The position numbers were made by a program, and so were the translations under genes. DNA of 64,000 bases from Moraxella oblonga NBRC 102422. GTDB taxonomy: Bacteria; Pseudomonadota; Gammaproteobacteria; Pseudomonadales; Moraxellaceae. Below are positions 1-7,556 of the stretch, in pieces. Every line of letters begins with the position of its first letter. Positions within the stretch are counted from its first letter, which is position 1. Under the pieces are notes generated by a model. That model had not been told where the DNA came from. It did no database searches and saw only the letters and a list, made by a program, of their open reading frames with translations. The DNA is taken from assembly GCF_001598275.1 (NCBI RefSeq), contig NZ_BCYQ01000014.1, forward strand, positions 1 through 64,000. The letters run 5' to 3'.

Positions 1-168
1 GGTTCCAGGGTTTGTATTTACATTGGAATTACCCCCTGTATTTGGTGTTATAACAGGTGTGCTTGGTTTTACTACACTACCACCAGAACTGCCACCGCCT
101 CCACACGCTGTCAAAGCAAGGGTTGACGAAATGGCAACGGCAAGTGCCAGTTGATTTTGCTTTTGCAT
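1..168 (-). CDS. Surface lipoprotein, N-terminal part (cut by window edge)
   Basis: Only the first 56 codons are inside the window; the gene continues past base 1. The protein begins MQKQNQLALAVAISSTLALT and then ACGGGGSSGG. This is a signal peptide ending in an L-T-A-C lipobox, so the cysteine should be lipidated. A flexible Gly/Ser/Pro/Thr tether follows. The signal and tether closely resemble those of the next gene (297-1055), so the two are tandem paralogs. By analogy with that neighbour it is probably a TbpB-like surface lipoprotein of the kind exported by Slam translocators, but the domain that would prove this is not in the window. Confidence 0.75.
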   Translation of the reverse strand, partial: MQKQNQLALAVAISSTLALTACGGGGSSGGSVVKPSTPVITPNTGGNSNVNTNPGT

Positions 169-248
169 AGAAAACTCCAATTATGTTATATCATTTCAAT
201 ATTGACATTATACAAAAGCACAACACGCTTGTAAAGAGGCTAGACAAA

Positions 249-289
249 AACAAAACCCCACCGATGTGGCAGGGCTTTGTTTTTTTTTG
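249..289 (-). terminator. Rho-independent terminator of the 297-1055 lipoprotein gene
   Basis: Read on the minus strand just after the stop codon of the lipoprotein gene, an imperfect GC-containing stem (arms around CAAAGCCCTGCC and GGTGGGGTTTTG) is followed by a T-rich run. It separates this gene from the paralog downstream. Confidence 0.6.
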
Positions 290-296
290 GGCAAGA

Positions 297-1055
297 TTAT
301 TGTTTGGTTGCCCCAAACACACCGCCAAAGGCTTTTTCATTATTGACGTAAGCACCACTAATCTCTTGGGCTTTATCGCCAAAGAATGCCCCACGAGTTT
401 CTGTACCTGCACTATTTTTACCATTAAAACTATTGCCAGAAATGGTGGCATTGAGAGCGATATTGGACACTTTTGCATTGCTGATAGAGCCCGACAAAGT
501 CTTTTTACCAAAATCTACTTTAAATTCAGACGTGCCTTGTACCATTTGACTGTTGCAAGTTTCACAAGCATAAATAGATTGACCTTTATAGTTAGCGGTA
601 CCTGTGGTAGGTACGTTAGCAACTGGGGTTTTTTCGCCTTGATAAAAATAGTATTCCATTTGGGCATTTTTATCACGAACGAAACCATATTTGGCATACT
701 TCATGTGTGTGCCACTAATGGTGGTGTGAAGCTGAGCGTTATTGATGTCGCCAAAACTACCAAAAATGATATTTGGTGAGCCGATATTGAACGTTTTACC
801 ATCAACATTTAGAGTATTGATATTATCTGTGTTTGTATTGATAAATTTACCATCGGTGTCAGCTTTGGTATTGACGACTAATGACTCACCAGAAATCTGA
901 ACTTTGGCTGGATTGGTGGGATTGGTTGGGTTTGGTTTTACAACTGGGGTGCTTGGTTGTGCGGTGCTACCGCCAGAACTGCCACCACCGCCACACGCTG
1001 TCAAAGCAAGGGCTGATGAAATGGCGATAGCCAAAGAAAGAGCGGGCGTTTTCAT
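297..1055 (-). CDS. TbpB-like surface lipoprotein (Slam-dependent type)
   Basis: A 252-residue lipoprotein. Residues 1-20 form a signal peptide ending in the lipobox LTAC, so Cys21 should be the lipidated residue. A Gly/Ser tether and a Pro/Asn/Thr-rich linker follow, up to about residue 52. The rest looks like a small beta-barrel. The C-terminus (GAFFGDKAQEISGAYV, then GGVFGATKQ) matches the ending of TbpB-type lipoprotein barrels (Lipoprotein_5 family), which in Moraxella and Neisseria sit on the cell surface and bind host iron or haem proteins. The ligand cannot be read from the sequence. Two cysteines near residues 163-166 could form a disulfide. A promoter and a dyad lie directly upstream, and the gene is followed by a terminator and a paralog. 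Confidence 0.75.
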   Translation of the reverse strand: MKTPALSLAIAISSALALTACGGGGSSGGSTAQPSTPVVKPNPTNPTNPAKVQISGESLVVNTKADTDGKFINTNTDNINTLNVDGKTFNIGSPNIIFGSFGDINNAQLHTTISGTHMKYAKYGFVRDKNAQMEYYFYQGEKTPVANVPTTGTANYKGQSIYACETCNSQMVQGTSEFKVDFGKKTLSGSISNAKVSNIALNATISGNSFNGKNSAGTETRGAFFGDKAQEISGAYVNNEKAFGGVFGATKQ

Positions 1056-1078
1056 GATAAATCCTTATAAAAATAAAT

Positions 1079-1105
1079 AAAATGTCAGTGCCATACTGAC
1101 ATTTT
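1079..1105 (-). terminator. Perfect 11-bp dyad between apbC and the lipoprotein gene
   Basis: AAAATGTCAGT and ACTGACATTTT are perfect inverted arms around a 5-base loop. On the minus strand the stem is followed by a T-rich stretch, so it could terminate apbC transcription. It also overlaps the predicted start site of the lipoprotein promoter, so an operator or a 5' leader hairpin is an alternative. Confidence 0.5.
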
Positions 1106-1106
1106 A

Positions 1107-1135
1107 AGTATACAAAAATACTGTATTACTGTAAA
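1107..1135 (-). promoter_or_regulatory. Sigma70-type promoter for the lipoprotein gene
   Basis: On the minus strand, TTTACA (1130-1135) and TATACT (1107-1112) are separated by exactly 17 bases. Initiation would fall near base 1100, about 45 bases before the lipoprotein start codon. Confidence 0.55.
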
Positions 1136-1164
1136 GGATTTATTTTACCCATGCTAAAAATAAG

Positions 1165-2352
1165 CTAAAAAATCCGCCCATCATTGCGTACTTTGGCATA
1201 TTTGACAATGTTATCATCAATTTTTTTGGCAATGTCCATGTAGTAGGGGGCGAAATTGTCGCCTGCGATGACGCTTGGCGTACCTTTATCGGCGTTGGCT
1301 CTGATGTCGCTGGCAAGTGGTAGTTGTCCCAGCAGTGGCACGCCATATTCTGTTGTCATTTTATCGGCACCACCCTGCCCAAAAATGGCTTCGGTATGCC
1401 CGCAGTTGGTGCAAGTGTGTAGTGCCATATTTTCAATAATACCCATGACAGGGATATGGGTTTTGGCGAACATTTCCACGCCTTTTTTAGCATCAAGCAG
1501 GGCGATGTGCTGTGGTGTGGTTACGATTACTGCCCCTGTGATGGCAATGCGTTGAGCGAGTGTGAGCTGTATGTCGCCTGTCCCAGGTGGCATGTCAATG
1601 ACAAGATAATCCAAGTTTGGCCAGTTGGTTTGGTTGTATAGTTGCATTAATGCTCCTGTTGCCTTGATGCCACGCCATGCCACAGGTGTGCTGTCATTAT
1701 CCAACAAGCTACCAATAGAGAGCATGGCAAGCCCGTGAGCATTAATGGGGATAAATTGGTCGTTTTCTACATCAGGTTTAAACCCTGCCACACCCAGCAT
1801 ATCAGGGATAGAAGGACCGTAGATGTCAGCGTCTAAAATGCCGACTTTTTTACCCAAATTTTGCAATGCCAGTGCCAAATTGACGGCGGTGGTGGATTTG
1901 CCTACTCCGCCTTTGCCAGAGGCGATAACAATGGTATGCTTTATGCGAGGGTGGGGTGCAAGGCTATCTTGGGTAGGGGCTTTTTTGTCGGTGTGTGTCA
2001 TGGCGATGTTTGTATCTGTGTTTGTGGGTGTGGTTTGTTTGGGGTTAAAAGTTTGGGTGGTGTTGTGGGTGCTTTTGATTTTGTCAGATAAAGTTACTTG
2101 AAAATTTAATTCATTAATGCCAATGCTTTGTAATGACTTTTGCAAGCTATCATATACACGCTCTACGACTTTTTCGTTGATGTCTTTGGGTAGTGTCAAT
2201 GCCACATCAAGTATGTCGTCATGGGCAAATTTGGTAGTAATAAAATCCGTTAAAGGTTTTTCAAGCAGTGTGTGAGTTGCCAGCAATTCATCAATTTGAA
2301 CGGTGCTGGGTGTGGTTTTGGGGGTGTTATTTTTTTTAAATAAACCAAACAT
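1165..2352 (-). CDS. apbC: Mrp/ApbC iron-sulfur cluster carrier ATPase
   Basis: A 395-residue P-loop NTPase of the Mrp/NBP35 family, which assembles or delivers Fe-S clusters to apo-proteins in the cytosol. The deviant Walker A motif GKGGVGKSTT is at about residues 146-155, followed by the switch motif DADIYGPSIP. A CxxC pair (HTCTNCGH) near residue 315 is the family's bridging cluster site. The first ~90 residues are the MIP18/DUF59-like domain fused in many proteobacterial Mrp proteins. A Thr/Asn/Gln-rich linker of about 35 residues joins the halves. The gene lies 10 bases downstream of scpA on the same strand, so the two are probably cotranscribed. Confidence 0.93.
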   Translation of the reverse strand: MFGLFKKNNTPKTTPSTVQIDELLATHTLLEKPLTDFITTKFAHDDILDVALTLPKDINEKVVERVYDSLQKSLQSIGINELNFQVTLSDKIKSTHNTTQTFNPKQTTPTNTDTNIAMTHTDKKAPTQDSLAPHPRIKHTIVIASGKGGVGKSTTAVNLALALQNLGKKVGILDADIYGPSIPDMLGVAGFKPDVENDQFIPINAHGLAMLSIGSLLDNDSTPVAWRGIKATGALMQLYNQTNWPNLDYLVIDMPPGTGDIQLTLAQRIAITGAVIVTTPQHIALLDAKKGVEMFAKTHIPVMGIIENMALHTCTNCGHTEAIFGQGGADKMTTEYGVPLLGQLPLASDIRANADKGTPSVIAGDNFAPYYMDIAKKIDDNIVKYAKVRNDGRIF

Positions 2353-2362
2353 ATTATTTCTC

Positions 2363-3262
2363 TTAATGTAGCCAATAAATCATCTGTCCACCCAATGTGT
2401 CATCGCTGTCTTTGTGGGGTAAAATCTGCTCAGATTTGGCATAAGCTTTGGTGCTGTTTTTGGGAGTTTGGGCAAGCTCAAAATCATCAGTTTCATCAAC
2501 TTTATCATCATTACCAAAACCCACCAAGCCTCGCTTGACCAGTTCCAAAATTGCTACAAAACTTACCACCACGCCCACACGCCCCTGACTTTTGTCCAAG
2601 AGTTCATAAAAAGTCGCCATGCCTTTTTCGCTCAAAATACGGCTGATTTTGGCAATGCGGTCGGGCAGTGGTACAAGGTCGGTTTTAACCGTGTGCATTT
2701 GTCCAACTGGGCGAATTTGCATATTGATGAGGCTGTTGATGAGGATTTCTGGGTTGAATTTGGGGCGTTCTAACTGTATGGCTTCAATGCTTGGCAAGCT
2801 GGCATAAGCCACAAACACATCTCGCTCCAAACGAATGAGTTTATCAAGGCGAATGCTTGCCTCTTTGATTTGGGCGTATTCTTCAAGACGGCGAATGAGG
2901 CGAGCTTTGGGGCTTGGTTCATCGCCTGCGATGTCAGGTTGGGGTAATAATAATTCACTTTTGATGGCAATGAGGGTACTTGCCATCAAAAGATAATCCC
3001 CTGCCAGCTCAAAATAGGTGTCATCAAGCTCTTTGATATACGCCAAATACTGCTCTGTGATGGGCAAAATGGCGGTTTCGGTCAAATCAAAATTGTTTTT
3101 TTTAACCAAATACAATAAAAAATCCAAAGGACCTGCAAACTGCTCCAACCAAATCGCAAAGGCTTGGGGAGGGATATATAAATCATCGGGCAATGATGCA
3201 ATGGGGGTATCATAAATGCGGATACCAATTTCAATGTTTGGGTTGGTGGGATTACTGGTCAT
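2363..3262 (-). CDS. scpA: Segregation and condensation protein A
   Basis: A 299-residue ScpA, the kleisin of the bacterial Smc-ScpAB condensin that organises and segregates the chromosome. The N-terminal signature FAGPLDFLLYLVKKNNFDLT (about residues 43-62) is diagnostic. It is followed by the helical region that contacts the Smc head and a C-terminal winged-helix region (around ILSEKGMATFYELLDKSQGR). An extra acidic, low-complexity tail of about 45 residues follows. No scpB is seen next to it; an adjacent scpB or a different partner may lie elsewhere. In this window its upstream neighbour is an accessory gene, not a partner gene. Confidence 0.92.
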   Translation of the reverse strand: MTSNPTNPNIEIGIRIYDTPIASLPDDLYIPPQAFAIWLEQFAGPLDFLLYLVKKNNFDLTETAILPITEQYLAYIKELDDTYFELAGDYLLMASTLIAIKSELLLPQPDIAGDEPSPKARLIRRLEEYAQIKEASIRLDKLIRLERDVFVAYASLPSIEAIQLERPKFNPEILINSLINMQIRPVGQMHTVKTDLVPLPDRIAKISRILSEKGMATFYELLDKSQGRVGVVVSFVAILELVKRGLVGFGNDDKVDETDDFELAQTPKNSTKAYAKSEQILPHKDSDDTLGGQMIYWLH

Positions 3263-3277
3263 GTGAATTGGGTTTTA

Positions 3278-3691
3278 TTAAGGGGTTTGTCTTGTCAAGA
3301 TGTCTTGGATAATTGCTTGTGTATTCTCATCAACTTCGTTTAACTTATTCTTTAATAGTTGAATTTGATTGGGAGTAAAAGTTTCAAATTCTAAACACAA
3401 CAATGCGTGTTGCCAAACCAATTCCTCTTCGCTTTCCAAAAAGACATTAAATACTTTATCACGGGTATTTTCATTATAAAAATTATCAGAATATTTTGTA
3501 ATAACTTTTATAATTTCAACCACTAAAAATTCATCTAAATTTTTGTGATTATCCAACTCTTTATTTAAAAATTCAAAAATTTCATTATCAACAACCAATC
3601 CACTGTGATAATAAAAATAGGACAATACATCGTATTTATCATCTTCATCTGATGATTGATATTCTTTAAAAAATTGAGCCTTACTAACCAT
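3278..3691 (-). CDS. Hypothetical helical protein
   Basis: A protein of about 137 residues that I do not recognise. It is acidic and apparently all-helical, with spaced leucines and the pattern LVWQHALLCLEFE, as in short HEAT-like repeat proteins. Some immunity proteins look like this, but no assignment is made. The start at 3691 is preferred because AAGG sits 8-9 bases ahead of it; an earlier ATG at 3718 lacks a ribosome binding site. Together with 3758-4114 it separates trpS from scpA, both unrelated genes. It is more AT-rich than its core neighbours, which suggests acquisition. Confidence 0.6.
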   Translation of the reverse strand: MVSKAQFFKEYQSSDEDDKYDVLSYFYYHSGLVVDNEIFEFLNKELDNHKNLDEFLVVEIIKVITKYSDNFYNENTRDKVFNVFLESEEELVWQHALLCLEFETFTPNQIQLLKNKLNEVDENTQAIIQDILTRQTP

Positions 3692-3757
3692 AAAAATAAC
3701 CTTAATTGGATTTGACATTATTTAAAAATGTGTTGATAGAATATATTGCCTATCTAA

Positions 3758-4114
3758 TTAAACATTTTTAAGTTGTTTGGTGTCACTCACCCAATAATAT
3801 TTTCCGAAGATTGGATGCGGAACAATTTTTAAAAGCCATTTAAAATTGGTATAATGATTGGTTTTATTTAAGATAAGCATACCATTTGCCAATAAATTAT
3901 CAGGTTGATTATTTTCATCAACATCAAAATCAAATACAGACAGTATTTTTCCTACTTCTAAATAAATTTCTTCACCATTGGAGTTGGTAATAATATCTGC
4001 ATTTGGCAGTATCAAAATATCCAGAAAAGGGGTATTAAAATCTACCCATATTCTTGGTTTGTCCAAAAGAGAAGTATCGCATTTTGGAAGTTCTTTTTTG
4101 ATAAATTGCACCAT
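3758..4114 (-). CDS. Hypothetical protein
   Basis: A 118-residue soluble protein with no recognised domain. Its pattern of short hydrophobic strands and tryptophans (PRIWVDFN, NFKWLLKIVP, GKYYWVSDTK) suggests a small beta-rich fold. The ribosome binding site is weak. AT-rich composition and position between trpS and scpA mark it, like the next gene, as accessory. Confidence 0.55.
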   Translation of the reverse strand: MVQFIKKELPKCDTSLLDKPRIWVDFNTPFLDILILPNADIITNSNGEEIYLEVGKILSVFDFDVDENNQPDNLLANGMLILNKTNHYTNFKWLLKIVPHPIFGKYYWVSDTKQLKNV

Positions 4115-4149
4115 TGTTAATTTTAAATAAGGGTTAATAAATTGATTGT

Positions 4150-4183
4150 AAGGTACATATTTTTATTTTAAAATATGTACCTT
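4150..4183. repeat. Near-perfect inverted repeat downstream of trpS
   Basis: AAGGTACATATTTT and AAAATATGTACCTT are inverted arms around a short AT-rich loop. On the plus strand it is followed by TTTATT, on the minus strand by no T run. It therefore looks more like a plus-strand terminator or a palindromic repeat than a trpS terminator. Confidence 0.5.
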
Positions 4184-4199
4184 TTTATTAAACCAATAT

Positions 4200-5249
4200 T
4201 TATTTCAACTTCGCCAAAGGCTTAATGCCAATCGCTCGTCTGGTTTTATCCAGTTGTTTTTGGGCGACACGGCGAGCTTTGATTGCTCCCATTTGTAAAA
4301 TTTCTTCAAGCTCTTTGGGGTTGTTCATAAGCTCCAAATACCGCTCACGCATGGGGGCGATTTCATTGTCAATTTTGTTAAACAAAATCTCTTTGGCTTC
4401 GCCCCAACCAATGCCTGCTCTATAATGCTGAGCAAGGGTGTTAATCTCATCGGGAGTAGCAAAGGCCTTATAAATTTCAAAAATATTGCACTCGTCAGGA
4501 TTTTTGGGTTCTTCGGGGGCTTGGGAGTTGGTTACGATTTGGGCAATGGCTTTTTTAAGGGCTTTTTGGGGGTCAATGGTGGGGTTGCCATCGCCAAATA
4601 ATGGAATGGTGTTGCCGTAGGATTTGCTCATTTTACGACCGTCAAGCCCTGTCAGTAGGGGGGTATTTTCATCAACAAGAGCGGTAGGCTGAATAAACAG
4701 TTCTTTGTATTTAAAATTAAATGTCCCTGCAATGTCCCGAGCCATCTCAATGTGCTGAATCTGGTCTTTGCCCACAGGCACATGGGTGGCATTAAACATC
4801 AAAATGTCAGCACTCATGAGTACAGGATAGCTAAACAGCCCCATCGTGATGCCATAATCAGGGTCGGTGTCTTCTTTGGATAGGTTCATATCCACAGAGG
4901 CTTTGTAGGCATGGGCTCGATTCATGAGTCCCTTGGCACATGAGCAGTTTAAAATCCATGCAAGCTCCAAAATCTCTGGAATGTCCGATTGGCGATAAAA
5001 GGTGACTTTTTCGGGGTCAAGACCACAGGCAAGCCAAGTGGCAGCAATGGCACGAGTGGAACGATGAATTTCATCAGGGTCAAAGCATTTGATGATTCCA
5101 TGATAATCCGCCAAAAAGAAAAAAGCGTCATCGTCTGTATTTTGCACTGACTGTATGGCAGGGCGAATTGCCCCAACATAATTGCCCAAATGTGGAATGC
5201 CTGTGGTGGTAATGCCTGTTAAAATGCGTTTTTTGGTGGTGTCGGTCAT
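4200..5249 (-). CDS. trpS: Tryptophan--tRNA ligase
   Basis: A 349-residue class Ic aminoacyl-tRNA synthetase that charges tRNA-Trp in the cytosol. The class I HIGH-type motif is present as [13 protein letters not shown] (about residues 14-26) and the KMSKS motif as [14 protein letters not shown] (about 203-216). Length is close to the family norm (about 335-350). The ATG at 5249 directly precedes the conserved N-terminus. Its downstream neighbours on the same strand are two unrecognised genes, then scpA-apbC. No leader peptide or attenuator is evident upstream. Confidence 0.96.
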   Translation of the reverse strand: MTDTTKKRILTGITTTGIPHLGNYVGAIRPAIQSVQNTDDDAFFFLADYHGIIKCFDPDEIHRSTRAIAATWLACGLDPEKVTFYRQSDIPEILELAWILNCSCAKGLMNRAHAYKASVDMNLSKEDTDPDYGITMGLFSYPVLMSADILMFNATHVPVGKDQIQHIEMARDIAGTFNFKYKELFIQPTALVDENTPLLTGLDGRKMSKSYGNTIPLFGDGNPTIDPQKALKKAIAQIVTNSQAPEEPKNPDECNIFEIYKAFATPDEINTLAQHYRAGIGWGEAKEILFNKIDNEIAPMRERYLELMNNPKELEEILQMGAIKARRVAQKQLDKTRRAIGIKPLAKLK

Positions 5250-5476
5250 GAGTTTTCCTAGATATAGATTGATGATATTATAGCGTAAAATCTTGGGATA
5301 AAATAGGGGCGGTTATTCAAAAATAAATGCCCCTTATGCCTTGCGTTTGTTAAATTGGGTTAAATGGATTGATTAAGTTTGATTTTAATTTGTTAAGCAG
5401 TTATCATAAAATCAATTGATTTAATACCGTTTGCTATAACAACCATATTTATCAATCAGTTGCAACTGATTTAAAA

Positions 5477-5872
5477 TTATAATACCTTAACCACCCTAAA
5501 CTTGGTAAACAAAAGCCCCATCTTTTCATCAAACACCCCATATTTTTCAAAAAATGCTTGATGAGCGGTTCGCCAATAGCTAAGCGATAAATCGCCTTCG
5601 CCTTCTTGTTTTGCTAAATTTTCATCTACTTCATCAAAATTTTTGATAAATTGGGCGACAAGTTGCACCACGCATTTTGGCGTGCTTTGACCGTCTGTGA
5701 TGACTTCAAATCCGCCCACCAAAGTCTTGTCATTTTCTTCTAAATGCCAAAGTAGAGCAGTACAAGTTAAGGTTTTTTTACCGTCTAATACAAGCTGTAC
5801 CAGTTCGTCCGCCATTTCGGGACTATCGCCAAACGACCAATGGGGTAAGGTGTCAAGGTTTGGAATGTTCAT
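5477..5872 (-). CDS. ASCH domain protein
   Basis: A 131-residue ASCH-domain protein, a compact PUA-like beta-barrel thought to bind RNA; some members are amidohydrolases on modified nucleosides. Seen here: the N-terminal FGDSPEMADELVQLVLDG segment followed by KKTLTCTA, and the C-terminal GDLSLSYWRTAHQAFF typical of the family (compare E-G-D-x-S-x-x-x-W-x-x-x-H). Its start overlaps the end of the upstream membrane-protein gene by 20 bases, so the two are likely cotranscribed. The substrate is unknown. Confidence 0.8.
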   Translation of the reverse strand: MNIPNLDTLPHWSFGDSPEMADELVQLVLDGKKTLTCTALLWHLEENDKTLVGGFEVITDGQSTPKCVVQLVAQFIKNFDEVDENLAKQEGEGDLSLSYWRTAHQAFFEKYGVFDEKMGLLFTKFRVVKVL

Positions 5873-6377
5873 TGATTTTTTCCTTTAATTTGTTAATCCA
5901 CGCCTGTGTTTCTGGGGTTTTGGTATAAGGATTTAGGGTAAATTCTTTATTGTAGTTGGAACTGTCCGCCCAACTGATAAACCTTGCTTTATTTCCCAAT
6001 GTGGTAGGATTTTTAAAGGTTAATTCTACCACATTATTTTTGATGGAAAATAAATAGCGATAAGTAACAGATTGGATATTACCATAATCTATTGTTTCAC
6101 TCACCTTACCATTTCTAATAAATAACCCATTTTCTACTTCTTTGACTTCATCGGCAAGAATTAAAATATTGCTTTTCATATAATTAAAAGTCATCATATG
6201 AAAAGCAATCATTACAATCACAAAAATGAAAAATATGATTGATGAATTGCTTGCCATTGATAGAGCGGTTAAGGTAAAAATACTGATAAAAATTATCCCA
6301 ATAAAATACATTATTTTATATTGTATTTTATAAAAATAAACCGTATAACTAGCAATGCTTTTTGGGATTAAAGTCAT
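5853..6377 (-). CDS. Hypothetical two-TM membrane protein
   Basis: A 174-residue protein with two adjacent hydrophobic helices (about residues 20-39 and 47-68) followed by a soluble C-terminal part rich in beta strands (VENGLFIRNGKVSETIDYGN and beyond). The layout, two N-terminal TM helices then a small beta domain, is that of bacterial PH-like (bPH2) membrane proteins; this is a resemblance only. It overlaps the ASCH gene by 20 bases. A palindromic repeat pair lies immediately upstream. Confidence 0.6.
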   Translation of the reverse strand: MTLIPKSIASYTVYFYKIQYKIMYFIGIIFISIFTLTALSMASNSSIIFFIFVIVMIAFHMMTFNYMKSNILILADEVKEVENGLFIRNGKVSETIDYGNIQSVTYRYLFSIKNNVVELTFKNPTTLGNKARFISWADSSNYNKEFTLNPYTKTPETQAWINKLKEKINEHSKP

Positions 6378-6409
6378 ATTTTCTACAATTCCAATTATGG
6401 TAATCTTAG

Positions 6410-6464
6410 GTATGTACGACGCACCAATACACAGTTTATGCCAGAACGATGCGTAATACGCACC
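6410..6464. repeat. Palindromic repeat pair (GGTGCGTNNTACGCACC family)
   Basis: GATGCGTAATACGCACC (6448-6464) is a family member, preceded by a degenerate partner ending in ACGCACC (6410-6425). It sits between the GNAT gene and the membrane-protein gene. The same 17-mer recurs at 20528, 20987, 21088, 24284, 24363, 27983 and 29068. Confidence 0.75.
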
Positions 6465-6491
6465 TTACCATTATAAATAAATAACCTTTAA

Positions 6492-7016
6492 TCACAATAC
6501 AATCCAATAGCGTCTAATCATTTTATCATTAAAGGGCAGTATATTTTCCAAAATACCGCCATTAGATTCAATGACTTTTGATGAACCAATATTTTTATCA
6601 TCACAAGTAATTAAGGCTTTATCAATTTGTTTATCTTTTAGGACGGATAAGCCAAAGGCAAGGGCATTTTTGGCAATGCCTTGTCCTTGAAAGGCTGGGT
6701 GGGTGCTATAACCAATATGACCGCCGATTTTTAATAAAAATTCAGTTAATTCATAGCGAATATTGACAATACCCACCACCTGATTGTCTTGATAAATAAT
6801 AAAAGTATCATCAGCTACTTTATCATAACCAAATAAATTTATGCCAACAGGGGCATTGACATAGTCTAGCCATTTATCAAAATTGCTTTCATCAAAGCAA
6901 GCCAATTCTGCTCCGCCGTGAATGCCAGTTTCATCATAATGTGCTAAATAGGCGTTTTTAAAGGCGAGTACCGCCTGTTTGTCGTCAAAGGTGGGTTTTT
7001 TAAAAGTTAGGGTCAT
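6492..7016 (-). CDS. GNAT family N-acetyltransferase
   Basis: A 174-residue acetyl-CoA-dependent acyltransferase. The acetyl-CoA binding loop is seen as STHPAFQGQGIAKNALAFGL (about residues 106-125), with the preceding strand VVGIVNIRYEL. The C-terminal part (SSKVIESNGGILE) matches the usual GNAT ending in which an N-terminal or side-chain amine substrate is held. The substrate is not predictable. It is close to the RimL/YjcF-like small acetyltransferases. The start at 7016 has only a modest ribosome binding site. Confidence 0.85.
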   Translation of the reverse strand: MTLTFKKPTFDDKQAVLAFKNAYLAHYDETGIHGGAELACFDESNFDKWLDYVNAPVGINLFGYDKVADDTFIIYQDNQVVGIVNIRYELTEFLLKIGGHIGYSTHPAFQGQGIAKNALAFGLSVLKDKQIDKALITCDDKNIGSSKVIESNGGILENILPFNDKMIRRYWIVL

Positions 7017-7036
7017 TTTATTTACCTTATTAAGTG

Positions 7037-7285
7037 TTAAGCGAAAAATCCTCTTAATACTGCATTCATTCTTGTCATTTCTTTTTGATTATTGGCATTG
7101 GCTTTGATAAGTTGCCAAACATCAGGCTCTATCATTGGTGGTTTTTCAACTGTATTTTCTAGATTGCTTTGACGATTTTTTAATGCCAACTGAATATGTA
7201 ATGGCAATTCGTCAGTTCTAACAGCATTTTCAAAACTGACTTTGCCCATTTTTTCATAAAGTTCAGTGGAAGTTTCGTTTTTCAT
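7037..7285 (-). CDS. BrnA-like antitoxin
   Basis: An 82-residue protein encoded directly after a BrnT toxin gene, with a 23-base overlap. The start at 7285 is chosen because AGGAAA lies just ahead of it; a longer frame opening at 7309 lacks this. The C-terminus (IEPDVWQLIKANANNQKEMT, then RMNAVLRGFF) resembles the ribbon-helix-helix tail of BrnA antitoxins (D-V-x-x-W-x-K, then R-x-N-x-x-L-R). BrnA normally binds BrnT and represses the operon. Here it follows the toxin gene, the usual brnTA order. Confidence 0.7.
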   Translation of the reverse strand: MKNETSTELYEKMGKVSFENAVRTDELPLHIQLALKNRQSNLENTVEKPPMIEPDVWQLIKANANNQKEMTRMNAVLRGFFA

Positions 7286-7544
7286 ACATTTTCCTTTGGT
7301 GCGGTTCACATAGTCGTGATGAAATCAGGCAAATATTATCGTCTCTAATTGTCCAATTTACAATTAAAAGTCTGGCTTTATTACTCATACCAATAGTAAA
7401 ATATCGTTCTTCGCCATTATAATCACCAAAATCAGGCTCGTGCAAGGCATAAGGGTCATCTAATATTGAATTGGCTTCATCAAAATCAATATTGTGTTTA
7501 TTGATATTGATTTGTTGTTTATTGGGGTCAAATTCCAAATCCAT
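7263..7544 (-). CDS. brnT: BrnT family ribonuclease toxin
   Basis: A 93-residue BrnT-family protein, a RelE-fold toxin that cleaves RNA and inhibits translation. Family features seen: FEFDPNK-like start (LEFDPNKQQININKHNIDFD), the EANSILDDP segment, GEERYFTIGM and the C-terminal ISSRLCEPHQRKMYE, equivalent to the I-S-A-R-x-A-x-x-x-E-x-x-x-Y motif. It is followed by the overlapping antitoxin gene. The Ala of the S-A-R motif is Ser here, a conservative change. Confidence 0.85.
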   Translation of the reverse strand: MDLEFDPNKQQININKHNIDFDEANSILDDPYALHEPDFGDYNGEERYFTIGMSNKARLLIVNWTIRDDNICLISSRLCEPHQRKMYEKRNFH

Positions 7545-7556
7545 TCTATCATATCT

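Noticed and set aside
183-779. A 198-codon plus-strand frame over the lipoprotein gene
   Set aside because: It lies antisense to a gene with a signal peptide, lipobox and conserved C-terminus, and encodes no recognisable protein.
4150-4183. The inverted repeat as a trpS terminator
   Set aside because: In the trpS direction the stem is not followed by a T run. The T run is on the opposite strand.
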